32,422 nucleotides of DNA. Source: GWA1-39-11 sp964640435. Lineage in GTDB: Bacteria; Patescibacteriota; Microgenomatia; Levybacterales; GWA1-39-11. This document shows, in pieces, positions 1-7,358 of the stretch. The stretch lies in assembly GCA_964640435.1 (NCBI GenBank), contig CAZXFJ010000006.1, positions 1 to 32,422 of the forward strand. The letters are read 5' to 3'. The position numbers were made by a program, and so were the translations under genes. A model generated the notes under the pieces. The model was given only the letters and a program-made list of their open reading frames with translations. It had not been told where the DNA came from and searched no databases. The stretch's first letter is position 1; every line of letters begins with the position of its first letter.

Positions 1-147
1 TATGGTATTACATATATTATGCCAAAATTGGAGAAAAAACTACTTAAAGAATTGAAACCTGGCGCTCGAGTTGTATCAAATTATTTTGCCTTTCCTAAGT
101 GGTCTGCGGTGAAAAAAAGTGGCGAAATTAGACTATATCAAAAGTGA
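1..147 (+). CDS. C-terminal fragment of a SAM-dependent methyltransferase-like protein
   Basis: Frame 1 is open from the window edge to a TGA at 145-147, giving 48 residues. The fragment carries LKPGARVVSNYF followed by a beta-hairpin-like tail ending in IRLYQK. This resembles the last strands of class I (Rossmann) SAM-dependent methyltransferases, where a 'LKPGGRVVS'-type strand precedes the C-terminus. The methyl-binding motifs lie outside the window, so substrate and exact family cannot be given. It ends 4 nt before the stop codon of the convergent era gene. UGA is used here as stop. Family assignment is inference from a short tail. Confidence 0.5.
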   Translation, partial: YGITYIMPKLEKKLLKELKPGARVVSNYFAFPKWSAVKKSGEIRLYQK

Positions 148-151
148 TCAA

Positions 152-1000
152 CTAGTCCTCTACTTCCACGGATAGATCTAAATAAATTTTTTGTCCTGTT
201 GCAACTTCTAGTTCTTTTCTTGCCATTGATCCAATGACTTTAATTCTTTGTCCCCCTGCTCCAATTATCATTTTCTTATATCTATCCTGACTTGTTATGA
301 TTCTTGCTTTTATGTAATACAAATCCTTCGATCTTTCTTTCAAGTCATCTACAACTACACGAATCGAATATGGTAATTCGTCACGCAAAACTAAAAATGC
401 TTTCTCTCGAATGTTTTCAGCAATATATAATTTTGAGTCAAGATTTAATGCTGGCGTTGGCATATCTTCCTTTTCAACATACTTCTCTCCTTCATGAAGA
501 TAGCTTGCGATTATGTCTAAGAGAACAGGTAGATTTTTGTTTTTGAGAGCTGAAACTTCCACTACATCTTCAAATTCATCTTTTAAAAATTCGTACTCTG
601 CAGAATAATCTGGTTTTTCCTGATCGATTTTATTTATTACTAAAATCTTTGGCTTATTTATTTTTCTCAAAATTCCGAGTACCTTATTTTCCTCAGTTCC
701 CCGTTCTCGAGTGTGATCTATTAGATACAAAACTACATCTACTTCCTCTTTCAAGGCCCTCTCTGCTCCCAAATTAATATCTTTATGCTGGCTCTTTGAA
801 AAAATTCCGGGAGTATCAACAAAAATGATCTGTGCCTCTTCATGATCTTTTGTTTCAAAATCTAGAACTGCATAGGTAGAAAACTGCGTTGTTTGTGGTT
901 TTGGAGATGTAATAGCTACTTTTTGACCCACCAAATTATTGACAAGTGTGGACTTGCCAGAATTCGGACGACCAATTAATGCGACTGTTCCTACTTTCAT
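152..1000 (-). CDS. era: GTPase Era
   Basis: Era is a membrane-associated GTPase that binds the 3' end of 16S rRNA and acts in 30S subunit maturation. The 282-residue product shows every G motif: GRPNSGKS (10-17), PQTTQ (35-39, switch I), DTPG (62-65), NKID (123-126) and SAL (150-152). The C-terminal KH domain follows, with its GAGG loop at 247-250 inside KKMIIGAGGQRIKVIG. Length is normal for the family. The ATG at 998-1000 is preceded by TATAAT at 1012-1007 with only 6 nt between, so the mRNA probably begins at or next to the start codon. No Shine-Dalgarno is seen. It is transcribed divergently from the tRNA-Trp gene. Confidence 0.97.
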   Translation of the reverse strand: MKVGTVALIGRPNSGKSTLVNNLVGQKVAITSPKPQTTQFSTYAVLDFETKDHEEAQIIFVDTPGIFSKSQHKDINLGAERALKEEVDVVLYLIDHTRERGTEENKVLGILRKINKPKILVINKIDQEKPDYSAEYEFLKDEFEDVVEVSALKNKNLPVLLDIIASYLHEGEKYVEKEDMPTPALNLDSKLYIAENIREKAFLVLRDELPYSIRVVVDDLKERSKDLYYIKARIITSQDRYKKMIIGAGGQRIKVIGSMARKELEVATGQKIYLDLSVEVED

Positions 1001-1006
1001 ATGTAA

Positions 1007-1028
1007 ATTATACCATGAATTAGCCTCA
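1007..1028 (-). promoter_or_regulatory. era promoter with upstream TGAGGCTAA element
   Basis: Reading on the minus strand, TGAGGCTAA (1028-1020) is followed after 7 nt by TATAAT (1012-1007), and the era ATG starts 6 nt later. The 9-mer appears as its reverse complement, TTAGCCTCA, at the same 7-nt distance from the -10 boxes at 3878 and 6343. No convincing -35 is visible at the usual distance. Confidence 0.65.
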
Positions 1029-1045
1029 AGCGATATTTATTGAGT

Positions 1046-1074
1046 TTGAATCTGAAGCACAATTCGAATATAAT
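1046..1074 (+). promoter_or_regulatory. tRNA-Trp promoter
   Basis: TTGAAT (1046-1051) and TATAAT (1069-1074) are separated by 17 nt. This places the transcription start at about 1081, four bases before the mature tRNA 5' end. Confidence 0.75.
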
Positions 1075-1084
1075 TGTGAGGTCT

Positions 1085-1155
1085 AGGGCCGTAGTTTACC
1101 GGTAGAATAGGGGTCTCCAAAACCCTTGAAGGTGGTTCGATTCCACCCGGCCCTG
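1085..1155 (+). tRNA. tRNA-Trp (anticodon CCA)
   Basis: A full cloverleaf can be drawn. The acceptor AGGGCCG (1085-1091) pairs with CGGCCCT (1148-1154), and the discriminator is G1155. The D stem is GTTT/GAAT. The anticodon stem GGGGT/ACCCT carries the loop CTCCAAA with anticodon CCA. The T stem GGTGG/CCACC encloses loop TTCGATT. The 3' CCA is not encoded (the gene is followed by CTAAT), so it must be added after transcription. The D and anticodon stems contain G-U pairs. Confidence 0.95.
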
Positions 1156-1185
1156 CTAATATACTTTGATATATTCATGCTGTTG

Positions 1186-1191
1186 TATAAT
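1186..1191 (+). promoter_or_regulatory. -10 box of the desaturase-like gene
   Basis: TATAAT lies 8 nt before the ATG at 1200, predicting a leaderless transcript. The -35 region is weak (TTTGAT at 1165-1170 is too close). Confidence 0.6.
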
Positions 1192-1199
1192 TACTTCTA

Positions 1200-2084
1200 A
1201 TGGCTAGAGTTGAATTACACCAAAGTTCATCTGAAAAGTTGGTTATCCCAAATGCAATTAGAGATGCTATGGAGCCAGAATTAGATGGATCTGTAAGTAG
1301 ATTTATAAACAGAGCAGAAAAATACAGGGATTGGAATCCTCATGAATTACCCTTGCAGGAAATGCAACAGCTTGGAGACTTATTAACTGATAGAACAACT
1401 ACAATTATAGAAGGCTTTATGGGGATTGAAGCGTTTATAGATGATTATGACACTGAGGGACAGAAAGCGTTTGCCCACTCACCTGCTAGAGCAAAAATGC
1501 ATGCAAGATGGATTAAAGAGGAAGGAAATCACCCGCTTGCTTTAAAACTCATATTATTACATTCAGGTAAGAGAACTCAGCAGGAACTAGATACTTACGA
1601 AGAGACACGCTCAAACAGAACTTGGAGACACGAATACCACGCTGGAATGGATGATGAAATTACGGCAACTGCTTTTGGGGGACTTCAAGAAAGAAAAACA
1701 TATATAGATTATCGAGCATTAAGAGGTCTGGTTCGAAATGATTACGGATTACCTAATCAACCGACTCAAGAGGAAATTTCCCGGGGATATGAATTTGGTG
1801 CGTCTGAAGGTATAACCCGAGTTTCAAGAGATGAATTATCCCATCACGTTGAGTTTGTTGAATTAGCAAGAATATATAGAAAATATTTTACCGAATACTT
1901 TGATGCACGAGTGAAAGTAATAACAGAGTCTTTTAAAATGCCAGACCCCAGATTACTTCCAAATGCCTTAAATTATCTAAGAGCTATCAGAGGGACTGAC
2001 ATTTCAAATAAAGATGTATATGTGGCAAGTGTTTTAAATCCTTTTCTAAACGCAGTAGGTGTAAGTCAGTCCTTCCAAATATAA
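1200..2084 (+). CDS. Acyl-ACP desaturase-like di-iron protein
   Basis: This 294-residue product resembles the soluble stearoyl-ACP desaturase family (ferritin-like FA_desaturase_2). These enzymes insert a double bond into acyl chains using O2 and a di-iron centre. Candidate iron ligands are visible in the expected order: E71 (in IIEGFMGIE), E108xxH111 (KEEGNH), E164 (GLQERKTY) and E212xxH215 (SRDELSHH). The spacings resemble those of the plant enzyme. The protein is predicted helical, with no membrane segment. The family normally needs acyl-ACP, ferredoxin and oxygen, and none of the partners is nearby, so the substrate is open; a related N-oxygenase-type activity is possible. The start is fixed by TATAAT 8 nt upstream. 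Confidence 0.8.
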   Translation: MARVELHQSSSEKLVIPNAIRDAMEPELDGSVSRFINRAEKYRDWNPHELPLQEMQQLGDLLTDRTTTIIEGFMGIEAFIDDYDTEGQKAFAHSPARAKMHARWIKEEGNHPLALKLILLHSGKRTQQELDTYEETRSNRTWRHEYHAGMDDEITATAFGGLQERKTYIDYRALRGLVRNDYGLPNQPTQEEISRGYEFGASEGITRVSRDELSHHVEFVELARIYRKYFTEYFDARVKVITESFKMPDPRLLPNALNYLRAIRGTDISNKDVYVASVLNPFLNAVGVSQSFQI

Positions 2085-2121
2085 CTTTAGGTTTAAGTGA
2101 AAGAATAATAGGTTCCAACTT

Positions 2122-2148
2122 AGTTGCTTAAGCCCTGCAACTTTTCTT
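2122..2148 (+). terminator. Possible weak terminator after the desaturase-like gene
   Basis: AGTTGC (2122-2127) pairs with GCAACT (2137-2142) around a 9-nt loop and runs into TTTTCTT. The stem is only 6 bp, so this is tentative. Confidence 0.35.
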
Positions 2149-2219
2149 AGCCTCAGAAATAATTTTTTCCTAGCATCAAATTCCAGATGGTACCCAGAAA
2201 CTCCCCGGACCTAATTTCA

Positions 2220-2228
2220 TGATATAAT
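2220..2228 (+). promoter_or_regulatory. Extended -10 promoter of the SDR gene
   Basis: TGATATAAT is a textbook extended -10 (TG-n-TATAAT). It ends 7 nt before the ATG at 2236. An earlier in-frame ATG at 2227 overlaps the -10 box itself and would lie upstream of the transcript. Confidence 0.75.
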
Positions 2229-2235
2229 GCCACCT

Positions 2236-3216
2236 ATGAGTCATGAAGTTCACACAATTGGTATAACTGGAGCAACTGGTGGAATTGGTAGTGAAATAAT
2301 GAAAAAAGCCCCTCTCTACCCCGATATAAACTTTGTAGCATTTGGAAGAGATTACTCAAAGCTTGAAAGTTTAGGAGATGTAGAAAAACGCATATATAAT
2401 CTTGAAGATACAATTGAAACACTAAGACCCCACTTTTCTGGAATTGACTCAATAATTCATTTAGCAGGACTAACAAATGAAAGAAACGATTTTGATCTTC
2501 ATGACAAATTAAATAGGCAAGCAACTGAAAATCTCGCAACAGTTGCATCAGAGTATGGACTTCCTTTCATATATACAGGCAGCACTGCTCAATACACAGA
2601 TAATCCTCACGCATTTATAACAGACCGAACCCCTGCCTTTTCCAATGCTGCATATGGAGGTTCTAAAGTTGATGCACATCGTGCTTCCCAAAGACTTGCA
2701 ACAAAAGAAGCACGTGAGCGAGGATACAAGCCTATTCAAGTTGTACCAGGACTAACTATTGGGCCAGACGCAGAATGGACTCACTTTCTTGCAGGTGGAG
2801 GAGCAAGAGTTAGAGTTATGGAACACTTTATGAGAGATACGGAGATTGGGTGGTCAAACATGGATGATGTGACAGATCTTCTAATTCGCATAGCAATTAA
2901 TCCATATGTTGGTGATTCTGAAAGGTATTTAGCAGTAAATGGAATGGCACAAACAAATCATCTTTTGGAGTTTTTTGCAGATCTCGGAGGAAGAAGTCTT
3001 CCCATGAAACTTCCAAAAAGCATCGAACCTATCGGAAGAGCCGTTCTGAGAGTTATGGGTAAAAATGCTCCAATATCACCTGAGGCGCTTTCTTTTGGAT
3101 TACATGGTGAAAAAAGAAAATTCATGCCCCTGGCAGCCTCAAAAGATTATGGTTGGCAGCCAAAGGGGCTAACACAAACACTTATAGATATTAAAGACGG
3201 TTACCAGCAAGATTAA
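2236..3216 (+). CDS. NAD(P)-dependent epimerase/dehydratase, extended SDR family
   Basis: This 326-residue Rossmann protein has the nucleotide-binding GATGGIG at residues 12-18, HLAG near 75-78, a STA site at 116-118 and the catalytic YxxxK pair Y140/K144 (YGGSK). These define the extended short-chain dehydrogenase family, which commonly acts on nucleotide sugars. The C-terminal half, which would give substrate specificity, is not diagnostic. I chose 2236 rather than the in-frame ATG at 2227 because the latter sits inside the TATAAT. The stop overlaps the stop of the convergent gene by three bases in the palindrome TTAA. No Shine-Dalgarno is seen. Confidence 0.87.
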   Translation: MSHEVHTIGITGATGGIGSEIMKKAPLYPDINFVAFGRDYSKLESLGDVEKRIYNLEDTIETLRPHFSGIDSIIHLAGLTNERNDFDLHDKLNRQATENLATVASEYGLPFIYTGSTAQYTDNPHAFITDRTPAFSNAAYGGSKVDAHRASQRLATKEARERGYKPIQVVPGLTIGPDAEWTHFLAGGGARVRVMEHFMRDTEIGWSNMDDVTDLLIRIAINPYVGDSERYLAVNGMAQTNHLLEFFADLGGRSLPMKLPKSIEPIGRAVLRVMGKNAPISPEALSFGLHGEKRKFMPLAASKDYGWQPKGLTQTLIDIKDGYQQD

Positions 3217-3791
3217 TCTACAACCTGATAGTCAACATGAGGAAAGATTCCAAAAGTTACTGCTTCAAATTCGTTCTCGCTCTCAGGTGTCGGCCAATGG
3301 CCATTCATCTCAGCAAGCGCTGGAATATATACAACAAAGTTCGGCATTAATTCTTGGTACCTTTTAATATCAGGACTCATTAATACTCCTTGCGCTTTTA
3401 CTACAACATACTCTATTTTCTCATCCTCTGCTCGCTTTTTTGCCTCAGCCCTCGCTACTTCCTCATGCGTAGACCATGAAAGAGTAGGATTTGAATTAAA
3501 AGAAAAGTTAGCATGCTTCCAAGCGATCTCGAGTAATGAGTATCCAGCTTTTATATACATTTGTATTACATCTTCACAGGTTGCAGGTTTTCCATTAATT
3601 TCCTCGTGTCCTTCACCTGAGAAAGGAAGAATATCCTTATCTAATTCCTCTTTTTTAATTGCTTTATATATATCAAAAGTTTCACTCCCAAGCATTTCGA
3701 TTCCTTTGTCATAGTGCTTTTGTGGATCGAAATCACGCCCATTCTCAAAGAATTGTTCTGTACCTGATAGATCAAAATCATTTTGGCTCAT
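3213..3791 (-). CDS. Unrecognised soluble protein
   Basis: The product is a 192-residue hydrophilic, acidic protein beginning MSQNDFDLSG, with no signal peptide or membrane segment. A central Glu/Lys/Ala-rich stretch (EEVARAEAKKRAEDEK) looks helical, and the C-terminus is beta-like (FVVYIPALAEMNG). I recognise no family. The frame stays open to 4013, but that extension is antisense to the next gene. The internal ATG at 3791 is preceded by an extended -10 (TGC-TACACT, 3807-3799) with a 7-nt gap, matching the leaderless pattern of its neighbours. The short start is therefore preferred. It is divergent from the gene at 3890. Confidence 0.6.
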   Translation of the reverse strand: MSQNDFDLSGTEQFFENGRDFDPQKHYDKGIEMLGSETFDIYKAIKKEELDKDILPFSGEGHEEINGKPATCEDVIQMYIKAGYSLLEIAWKHANFSFNSNPTLSWSTHEEVARAEAKKRAEDEKIEYVVVKAQGVLMSPDIKRYQELMPNFVVYIPALAEMNGHWPTPESENEFEAVTFGIFPHVDYQVVD

Positions 3792-3798
3792 AGAAATT

Positions 3799-3807
3799 AG
3801 TGTAGCA
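3799..3807 (-). promoter_or_regulatory. Extended -10 promoter for the 3213-3791 gene
   Basis: On the minus strand TGC-TACACT (3807-3799) ends 7 nt before the ATG at 3791, predicting a leaderless mRNA. Confidence 0.6.
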
Positions 3808-3854
3808 TAAGTTAAAAACAATGCATAATATATATCATTTCTATTGACTATAGG

Positions 3855-3883
3855 TTGAGATTTAGCCTCACTCCTGATATACT
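3855..3883 (+). promoter_or_regulatory. Promoter of the TIM-barrel-like gene with TTAGCCTCA element
   Basis: TTGAGA (3855-3860) and TATACT (3878-3883) are spaced by 17 nt, with an upstream TG giving an extended -10. The spacer contains TTAGCCTCA (3862-3870), 7 nt from the -10, as at obg. The ATG is 6 nt after the -10. Confidence 0.75.
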
Positions 3884-3889
3884 TTCCAG

Positions 3890-4789
3890 ATGTTAGAAAG
3901 ACAACCAATACCTTATTTAATTGCGAGTTCTGTAACAGCTGAACTCGCCCCTCCTTCACGCTTCGGCCTAAAGGAGACAATTGAAGTAGCAACTGGAATT
4001 TCTGATGGAACACAGCTATATATTAATCCCTCCTCCTTTTCTGAATCATTTCCAGATCATGAAGATGCAAGTCAGCTTAAAGACATGCTTGCTCAAGCCG
4101 GACTTCTAACAAATGTTGTCCATTTGCCCGGATATATTACCCCCAAGGAATTATCTGAAGACGTTAAAGATTCGATGAGAATTGCTTCTCAAATTTTAAC
4201 TCCTAAATCAACGGAAGTAGGAAAATTATTAGTTATTCATCATAAACCTATGTCTGGAATTTCTAACGATGAAATTGTAAGGTCAACTATGGCAGCACTT
4301 GAAAACCTACATGATCCAGATATAGGGTTTGGATTTGAAAACTTTTATCCCTTCAAGAGCACAAATCAAGAAAATTTGGGAGATCAAGTAGATCAATATG
4401 TTGAACTCTTAAATCAACTTCAGGATGAAACTCCTACATTTGCGGTTTTGGATGTTGCAAGACTTTTCGCTTCCCCTTCGTCCAACATTAACGAACCACC
4501 TGCTCCGTTAAACGATCCGGAATATAAATTTTTAGAGAAAATGTGTAGAGCTGTTGAAGGACAATTTATATTAGTTCATGGTACAGATAAATATGATACT
4601 TATGAAAGCTTTTCTACTCCTGGAAATGCTGCGCCACTCGGAACGGGAGCATTTACTCCTGCATACAGAAAAATGGCGGAACTAACTCAAAAATATAATA
4701 TTCGCATTCTTGGAGTTGTGGACGAGACTGAATCCTTGAGCGCAATATCTAGTACAGAAAACATACAAAGGCTGTTTTCAAGGCAATAA
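3890..4789 (+). CDS. Putative TIM-barrel protein of the xylose-isomerase/AP-endonuclease-2-like type
   Basis: The 299-residue product alternates short hydrophobic strands with helices in a (beta/alpha)-barrel rhythm. Polar residues sit at strand ends, as in the sugar-phosphate isomerase/endonuclease IV superfamily: VVHLPGY (76-82), VIHHKP (115-120), GFENF with E150, AVLDVA with D188 and LVHGTD with H230. Those families use His/Glu/Asp at such positions to bind divalent metals. This is pattern-level evidence only, so an exact reaction cannot be given. No signal peptide is present. The ATG is preceded by TATACT with a 6-nt gap. Its promoter shares an unusual 9-mer with era and obg. Confidence 0.55.
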   Translation: MLERQPIPYLIASSVTAELAPPSRFGLKETIEVATGISDGTQLYINPSSFSESFPDHEDASQLKDMLAQAGLLTNVVHLPGYITPKELSEDVKDSMRIASQILTPKSTEVGKLLVIHHKPMSGISNDEIVRSTMAALENLHDPDIGFGFENFYPFKSTNQENLGDQVDQYVELLNQLQDETPTFAVLDVARLFASPSSNINEPPAPLNDPEYKFLEKMCRAVEGQFILVHGTDKYDTYESFSTPGNAAPLGTGAFTPAYRKMAELTQKYNIRILGVVDETESLSAISSTENIQRLFSRQ

Positions 4790-4799
4790 GCTAAATTGC

Positions 4800-4830
4800 T
4801 TGAAAAATTTGCTCTAAAAAGCAATAATAC
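4800..4830 (+). promoter_or_regulatory. Possible promoter of the PsbP-like gene
   Basis: TAATAC (4825-4830) lies 5 nt before the ATG at 4836. TTGAAA (4800-4805) is a possible -35 but the 19-nt spacing is long. Confidence 0.4.
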
Positions 4831-4835
4831 TCTTA

Positions 4836-5447
4836 ATGAAGTTAATTCTACCCATCGTAGTATTAGTATTTCTTGCAGGGGCAGGCTTTTTCTTTCTAAA
4901 TAGAAGTACTTCGCCCGCCGTATCTCCAACTCCTTCAAATAATTCTGTGCTCACCCCTTCTCCTACTATTGATAATTCTGACCTAATGCAAGGAGGATCA
5001 AGTTTTGCCGACCCAAATGGTCTTTTTACAATTCTTTATCCCTCAGACTATACAATTGACACTCAAGACAAAATACACCCCAGAATATACAAGCAGGGCC
5101 CAACTCAAAAAGGCCAAACAGAAATGTATGACGGCGTAATTGTCGTATTTGAAAATGTAGATCTTAAGGATCAAACTTTAGAAGAATGGGTAAATGCTCA
5201 TATCAAATCCTCTACAGCCGACGGAACTACCGAAGTCGTAGAACCACATACAGTCACATCCTTAAACAACAACCCGGGCTATACGTACAAGCTCCGAGGC
5301 CTGGGTGAATCAACAAATTATGTTGTACAAAAGGACACAAATTCCAAAAATGCGGTTCTTATAACGACACTTGTTGCAGACCCTACAAGCGCTGGATTTC
5401 AAGGCCAAGTTGATAAGATTTTATCTACTCTGAAAATCCTCAAATAA
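4836..5447 (+). CDS. Membrane-anchored PsbP-like extracytoplasmic protein
   Basis: The 203-residue product starts with one hydrophobic segment (residues about 3-21, LILPIVVLVFLAGAGFFFL). A Ser/Thr/Pro-rich linker (about 23-45) follows, then a folded domain. That domain opens with DPNGLFTILYPSDYTI, the 'FSI-YP' strand typical of PsbP-like domains, and ends with repeated strands and a helix near LSTLKILK. The topology predicts an N-terminal anchor with the domain outside. The gene at 11729 carries the same kind of opening (DKYGFSIKYPKEG). Function is unknown. No Shine-Dalgarno is seen; TAATAC 5 nt upstream suggests leaderless initiation. Confidence 0.65.
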   Translation: MKLILPIVVLVFLAGAGFFFLNRSTSPAVSPTPSNNSVLTPSPTIDNSDLMQGGSSFADPNGLFTILYPSDYTIDTQDKIHPRIYKQGPTQKGQTEMYDGVIVVFENVDLKDQTLEEWVNAHIKSSTADGTTEVVEPHTVTSLNNNPGYTYKLRGLGESTNYVVQKDTNSKNAVLITTLVADPTSAGFQGQVDKILSTLKILK

Positions 5448-5457
5448 TAACTATAGG

Positions 5458-5486
5458 TTGACATTTGTGCCTAAGTATGGTAATAT
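5458..5486 (+). promoter_or_regulatory. Consensus promoter of the Tat lipoprotein gene
   Basis: TTGACA (5458-5463) and TAATAT (5481-5486) are separated by exactly 17 nt. The ATG at 5494 follows after 7 nt. An upstream in-frame TTG at 5458 is part of the -35 box and cannot be the start. Confidence 0.85.
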
Positions 5487-5493
5487 TGTACCC

Positions 5494-6318
5494 ATGTTTA
5501 ACGAGCTTCCAAGGTCATATTCAAGAAGAGATATTTTAAAGCTTGCTTTGCCTGCTGCCGCTGCTGCTGTAGTTGCTTGTAGCGAATCAAGTAAGTCTAC
5601 ACCAAGCGAACCTAGTACCCTTTCTGATGCTCAAATTTATAATAGTGAGGTTTCAAGAATGGGCCATGAAATAAGTCAAAAAGAAAAAGACACATGGAAT
5701 CTTGCTTACCAGAGACCACAAAAACCAGTACCAGTAACCGAACAGACATTAGGCAACGATGTAGTTAATATCCTAAAAGATACATCTGCCAGAATGGAGA
5801 ATTCGGATAATAAATACTTTAGACACGCCATGGATGTCATCAACTCTCAGACTTCACGGGGATTACTCGCACGTGAGATTGTTCCAACAATTCTAGGTGC
5901 TAATAATCCCTTCGCTGACGTTGATGTTGTAGCGTATCAAGGCAAAGTTATATATGTACTAAGATTTAATGGAAATCTTGTTCTTAATGGCTCAAATGGA
6001 CACCTTGTTGCACTTTTTATGACACACGAAGCACAACACTTAGAAGAAAATGAAGCTTTTATCAATTCACTTCCTCAATCACTAAGCGCTGAAGAAAAAG
6101 TTGCACGTATTAAAGCTGCAAGGCTCGCTGATGCAACCAAAATGGAGGCAAATGCATATGCAGTACAAGCTGAAGCACTTTTAGAGTCTTCACGCTTAGG
6201 TGTCGATATGGAAATCCCACAGAGAAGTTTTGACACTGCAGTCCAATATATCAAGGCAGGTAAAGATAGAAACAGTCAAGAATGGAAAAACTACGTAAAT
6301 AACGTATTATCTAAATAA
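5494..6318 (+). CDS. Tat-exported lipoprotein with an HExxH zinc-peptidase motif
   Basis: The 274-residue product begins with a twin-arginine signal, SRRDILK (10-16), a short hydrophobic Ala-rich core and a lipobox VVAC with Cys29. Export folded through Tat and lipid anchoring are therefore predicted. HEAQH at 178-182 is an HExxH zinc site. E219 in KMEANAYA, 41 residues later, is a plausible third ligand as in gluzincin metallopeptidases. The intervening segment is helical. No peptidase family is recognised with certainty, so proteolysis is inference. The start is set by a consensus promoter whose -10 ends 7 nt upstream. Tat genes are not visible in the window. Confidence 0.7.
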   Translation: MFNELPRSYSRRDILKLALPAAAAAVVACSESSKSTPSEPSTLSDAQIYNSEVSRMGHEISQKEKDTWNLAYQRPQKPVPVTEQTLGNDVVNILKDTSARMENSDNKYFRHAMDVINSQTSRGLLAREIVPTILGANNPFADVDVVAYQGKVIYVLRFNGNLVLNGSNGHLVALFMTHEAQHLEENEAFINSLPQSLSAEEKVARIKAARLADATKMEANAYAVQAEALLESSRLGVDMEIPQRSFDTAVQYIKAGKDRNSQEWKNYVNNVLSK

Positions 6319-6326
6319 TCCCCTTT

Positions 6327-6348
6327 TTAGCCTCATTCCTGATATAAT
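6327..6348 (+). promoter_or_regulatory. obg promoter with TTAGCCTCA element
   Basis: TTAGCCTCA (6327-6335) is followed after 7 nt by TATAAT (6343-6348), with TG directly upstream (extended -10). The ATG follows 7 nt later. The segment matches the promoter at 3861-3883 at nearly every base. No -35 hexamer is visible. Confidence 0.75.
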
Positions 6349-6355
6349 ATAGGAT

Positions 6356-7321
6356 ATGGCACTCATAGATGACGTAATTATCAAAGTTAAAGCTGGTAAT
6401 GGTGGAAACGGCGGATCAAGCTGGCACCAAAACTACGGAAGCATAAAAAGAACCGCCGACGGCGGAGATGGTGGCCGTGGTGGAAGTATATATTTTGAAG
6501 GCACAGCAAATCTTCATGACTTATCGGAATTTAGGTTTAAAAAGAAAATTAAAGCTGATGACGGAGAAAGAGGCCTTAATAAAAGTCTTAATGGGCGAGG
6601 TGGACTTGATATTACAATACTTGTTCCACTCGGTACAACTATTATTGATGTTGATACAAATGAAGCTGTTGAAATTTTAGAAGAAAAAAAACCCGTTCTT
6701 CTCGCCCGTGGTGGCCGTGGTCAACCAGGTAATTTTGGCGACAAATATGAATTTTTCCATGGAGAAATGTCAAAAGGACAAATTGGACAAGCAAAACAAC
6801 TTCATCTAATTTTAAACTTAATTGCAGATATTGGCCTCATTGGTCTTCCAAATGCCGGTAAAAGCTCTCTTTTGAAAACCCTAACTGCTGCTGTGCCAAA
6901 AATTGGCAATTATCCCTTCACTACTCTTGAACCCAACCTGGGGACTGTCTCAACAAAAGAAAAAAATATAGTTCTTGCTGATATACCAGGACTTGTAGAA
7001 GGAGCACACATGGGAAAAGGGCTTGGAATACAATTTCTAAAACATATTCAGAAAACAAAAATACTCTTTCACTGTATAGATTCTACTGACCCAGAAACTT
7101 ACCAAACATACATAACTGTTAGAAAAGAGTTTGAAGAATACGATCCTACACTTCTTGAAAAGGAAGAGGTTATCTTACTTACAAAAATCGATCTTGCTAC
7201 ACCTGAACAAATTGAAAAGGCTTTAAAAGAACTTAAAAAAACTAAAAGAAAAATTGTTACAGTTTCAATTTATAATCAAGATAGTATTAATAATCTAAAA
7301 GAGATTATTCAGAACCTATAG
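6356..7321 (+). CDS. obg: GTPase Obg (CgtA)
   Basis: Obg is an essential GTPase of 50S subunit assembly. The 321-residue product has the Gly-rich N-terminal Obg fold (about 1-158: AGNGGNGG, GGDGGRGG, ARGGRGQPGN). The GTPase domain follows with GLPNAGKS (163-170), YPFTT switch (186-190), DIPG (209-212) and TKID (276-279). It stops after the G domain, so the variable C-terminal OCT domain of longer Obg proteins is absent. The start is fixed by TATAAT 7 nt upstream; translation is probably leaderless. A large 3' neighbour of different composition (cassette A) starts within 25 nt of its stop. Confidence 0.96.
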   Translation: MALIDDVIIKVKAGNGGNGGSSWHQNYGSIKRTADGGDGGRGGSIYFEGTANLHDLSEFRFKKKIKADDGERGLNKSLNGRGGLDITILVPLGTTIIDVDTNEAVEILEEKKPVLLARGGRGQPGNFGDKYEFFHGEMSKGQIGQAKQLHLILNLIADIGLIGLPNAGKSSLLKTLTAAVPKIGNYPFTTLEPNLGTVSTKEKNIVLADIPGLVEGAHMGKGLGIQFLKHIQKTKILFHCIDSTDPETYQTYITVRKEFEEYDPTLLEKEEVILLTKIDLATPEQIEKALKELKKTKRKIVTVSIYNQDSINNLKEIIQNL

Positions 7322-7322
7322 T

Positions 7323-7351
7323 TTGCTGCTTAAGAGCATTTCTGCTATAAT
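7323..7351 (+). promoter_or_regulatory. Promoter of cassette A
   Basis: TTGCTG (7323-7328), a 17-nt spacer, and TATAAT (7346-7351) with TG at 7343-7344. Transcription should begin near 7358, about 195 nt before the first good ATG, so this mRNA has a long leader. Confidence 0.7.
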
Positions 7352-7358
7352 TCACCCC

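Noticed and set aside
2227..2235. Upstream in-frame ATG as the start of the SDR gene
   Set aside because: It overlaps the TATAAT at 2223-2228, so it would not be in the transcript; ATG 2236 gives the normal leaderless gap and a typical Rossmann N-terminus.
3792..4013. N-terminal extension of the 3213-3791 gene up to 4013
   Set aside because: It is antisense to the start of the 3890 gene, has atypical composition, and an extended -10 lies right before the internal ATG 3791.
5458..5493. TTG start for the Tat lipoprotein
   Set aside because: The TTG is part of the -35 TTGACA; starting at 5494 places SRRDILK at the expected position of a Tat signal.
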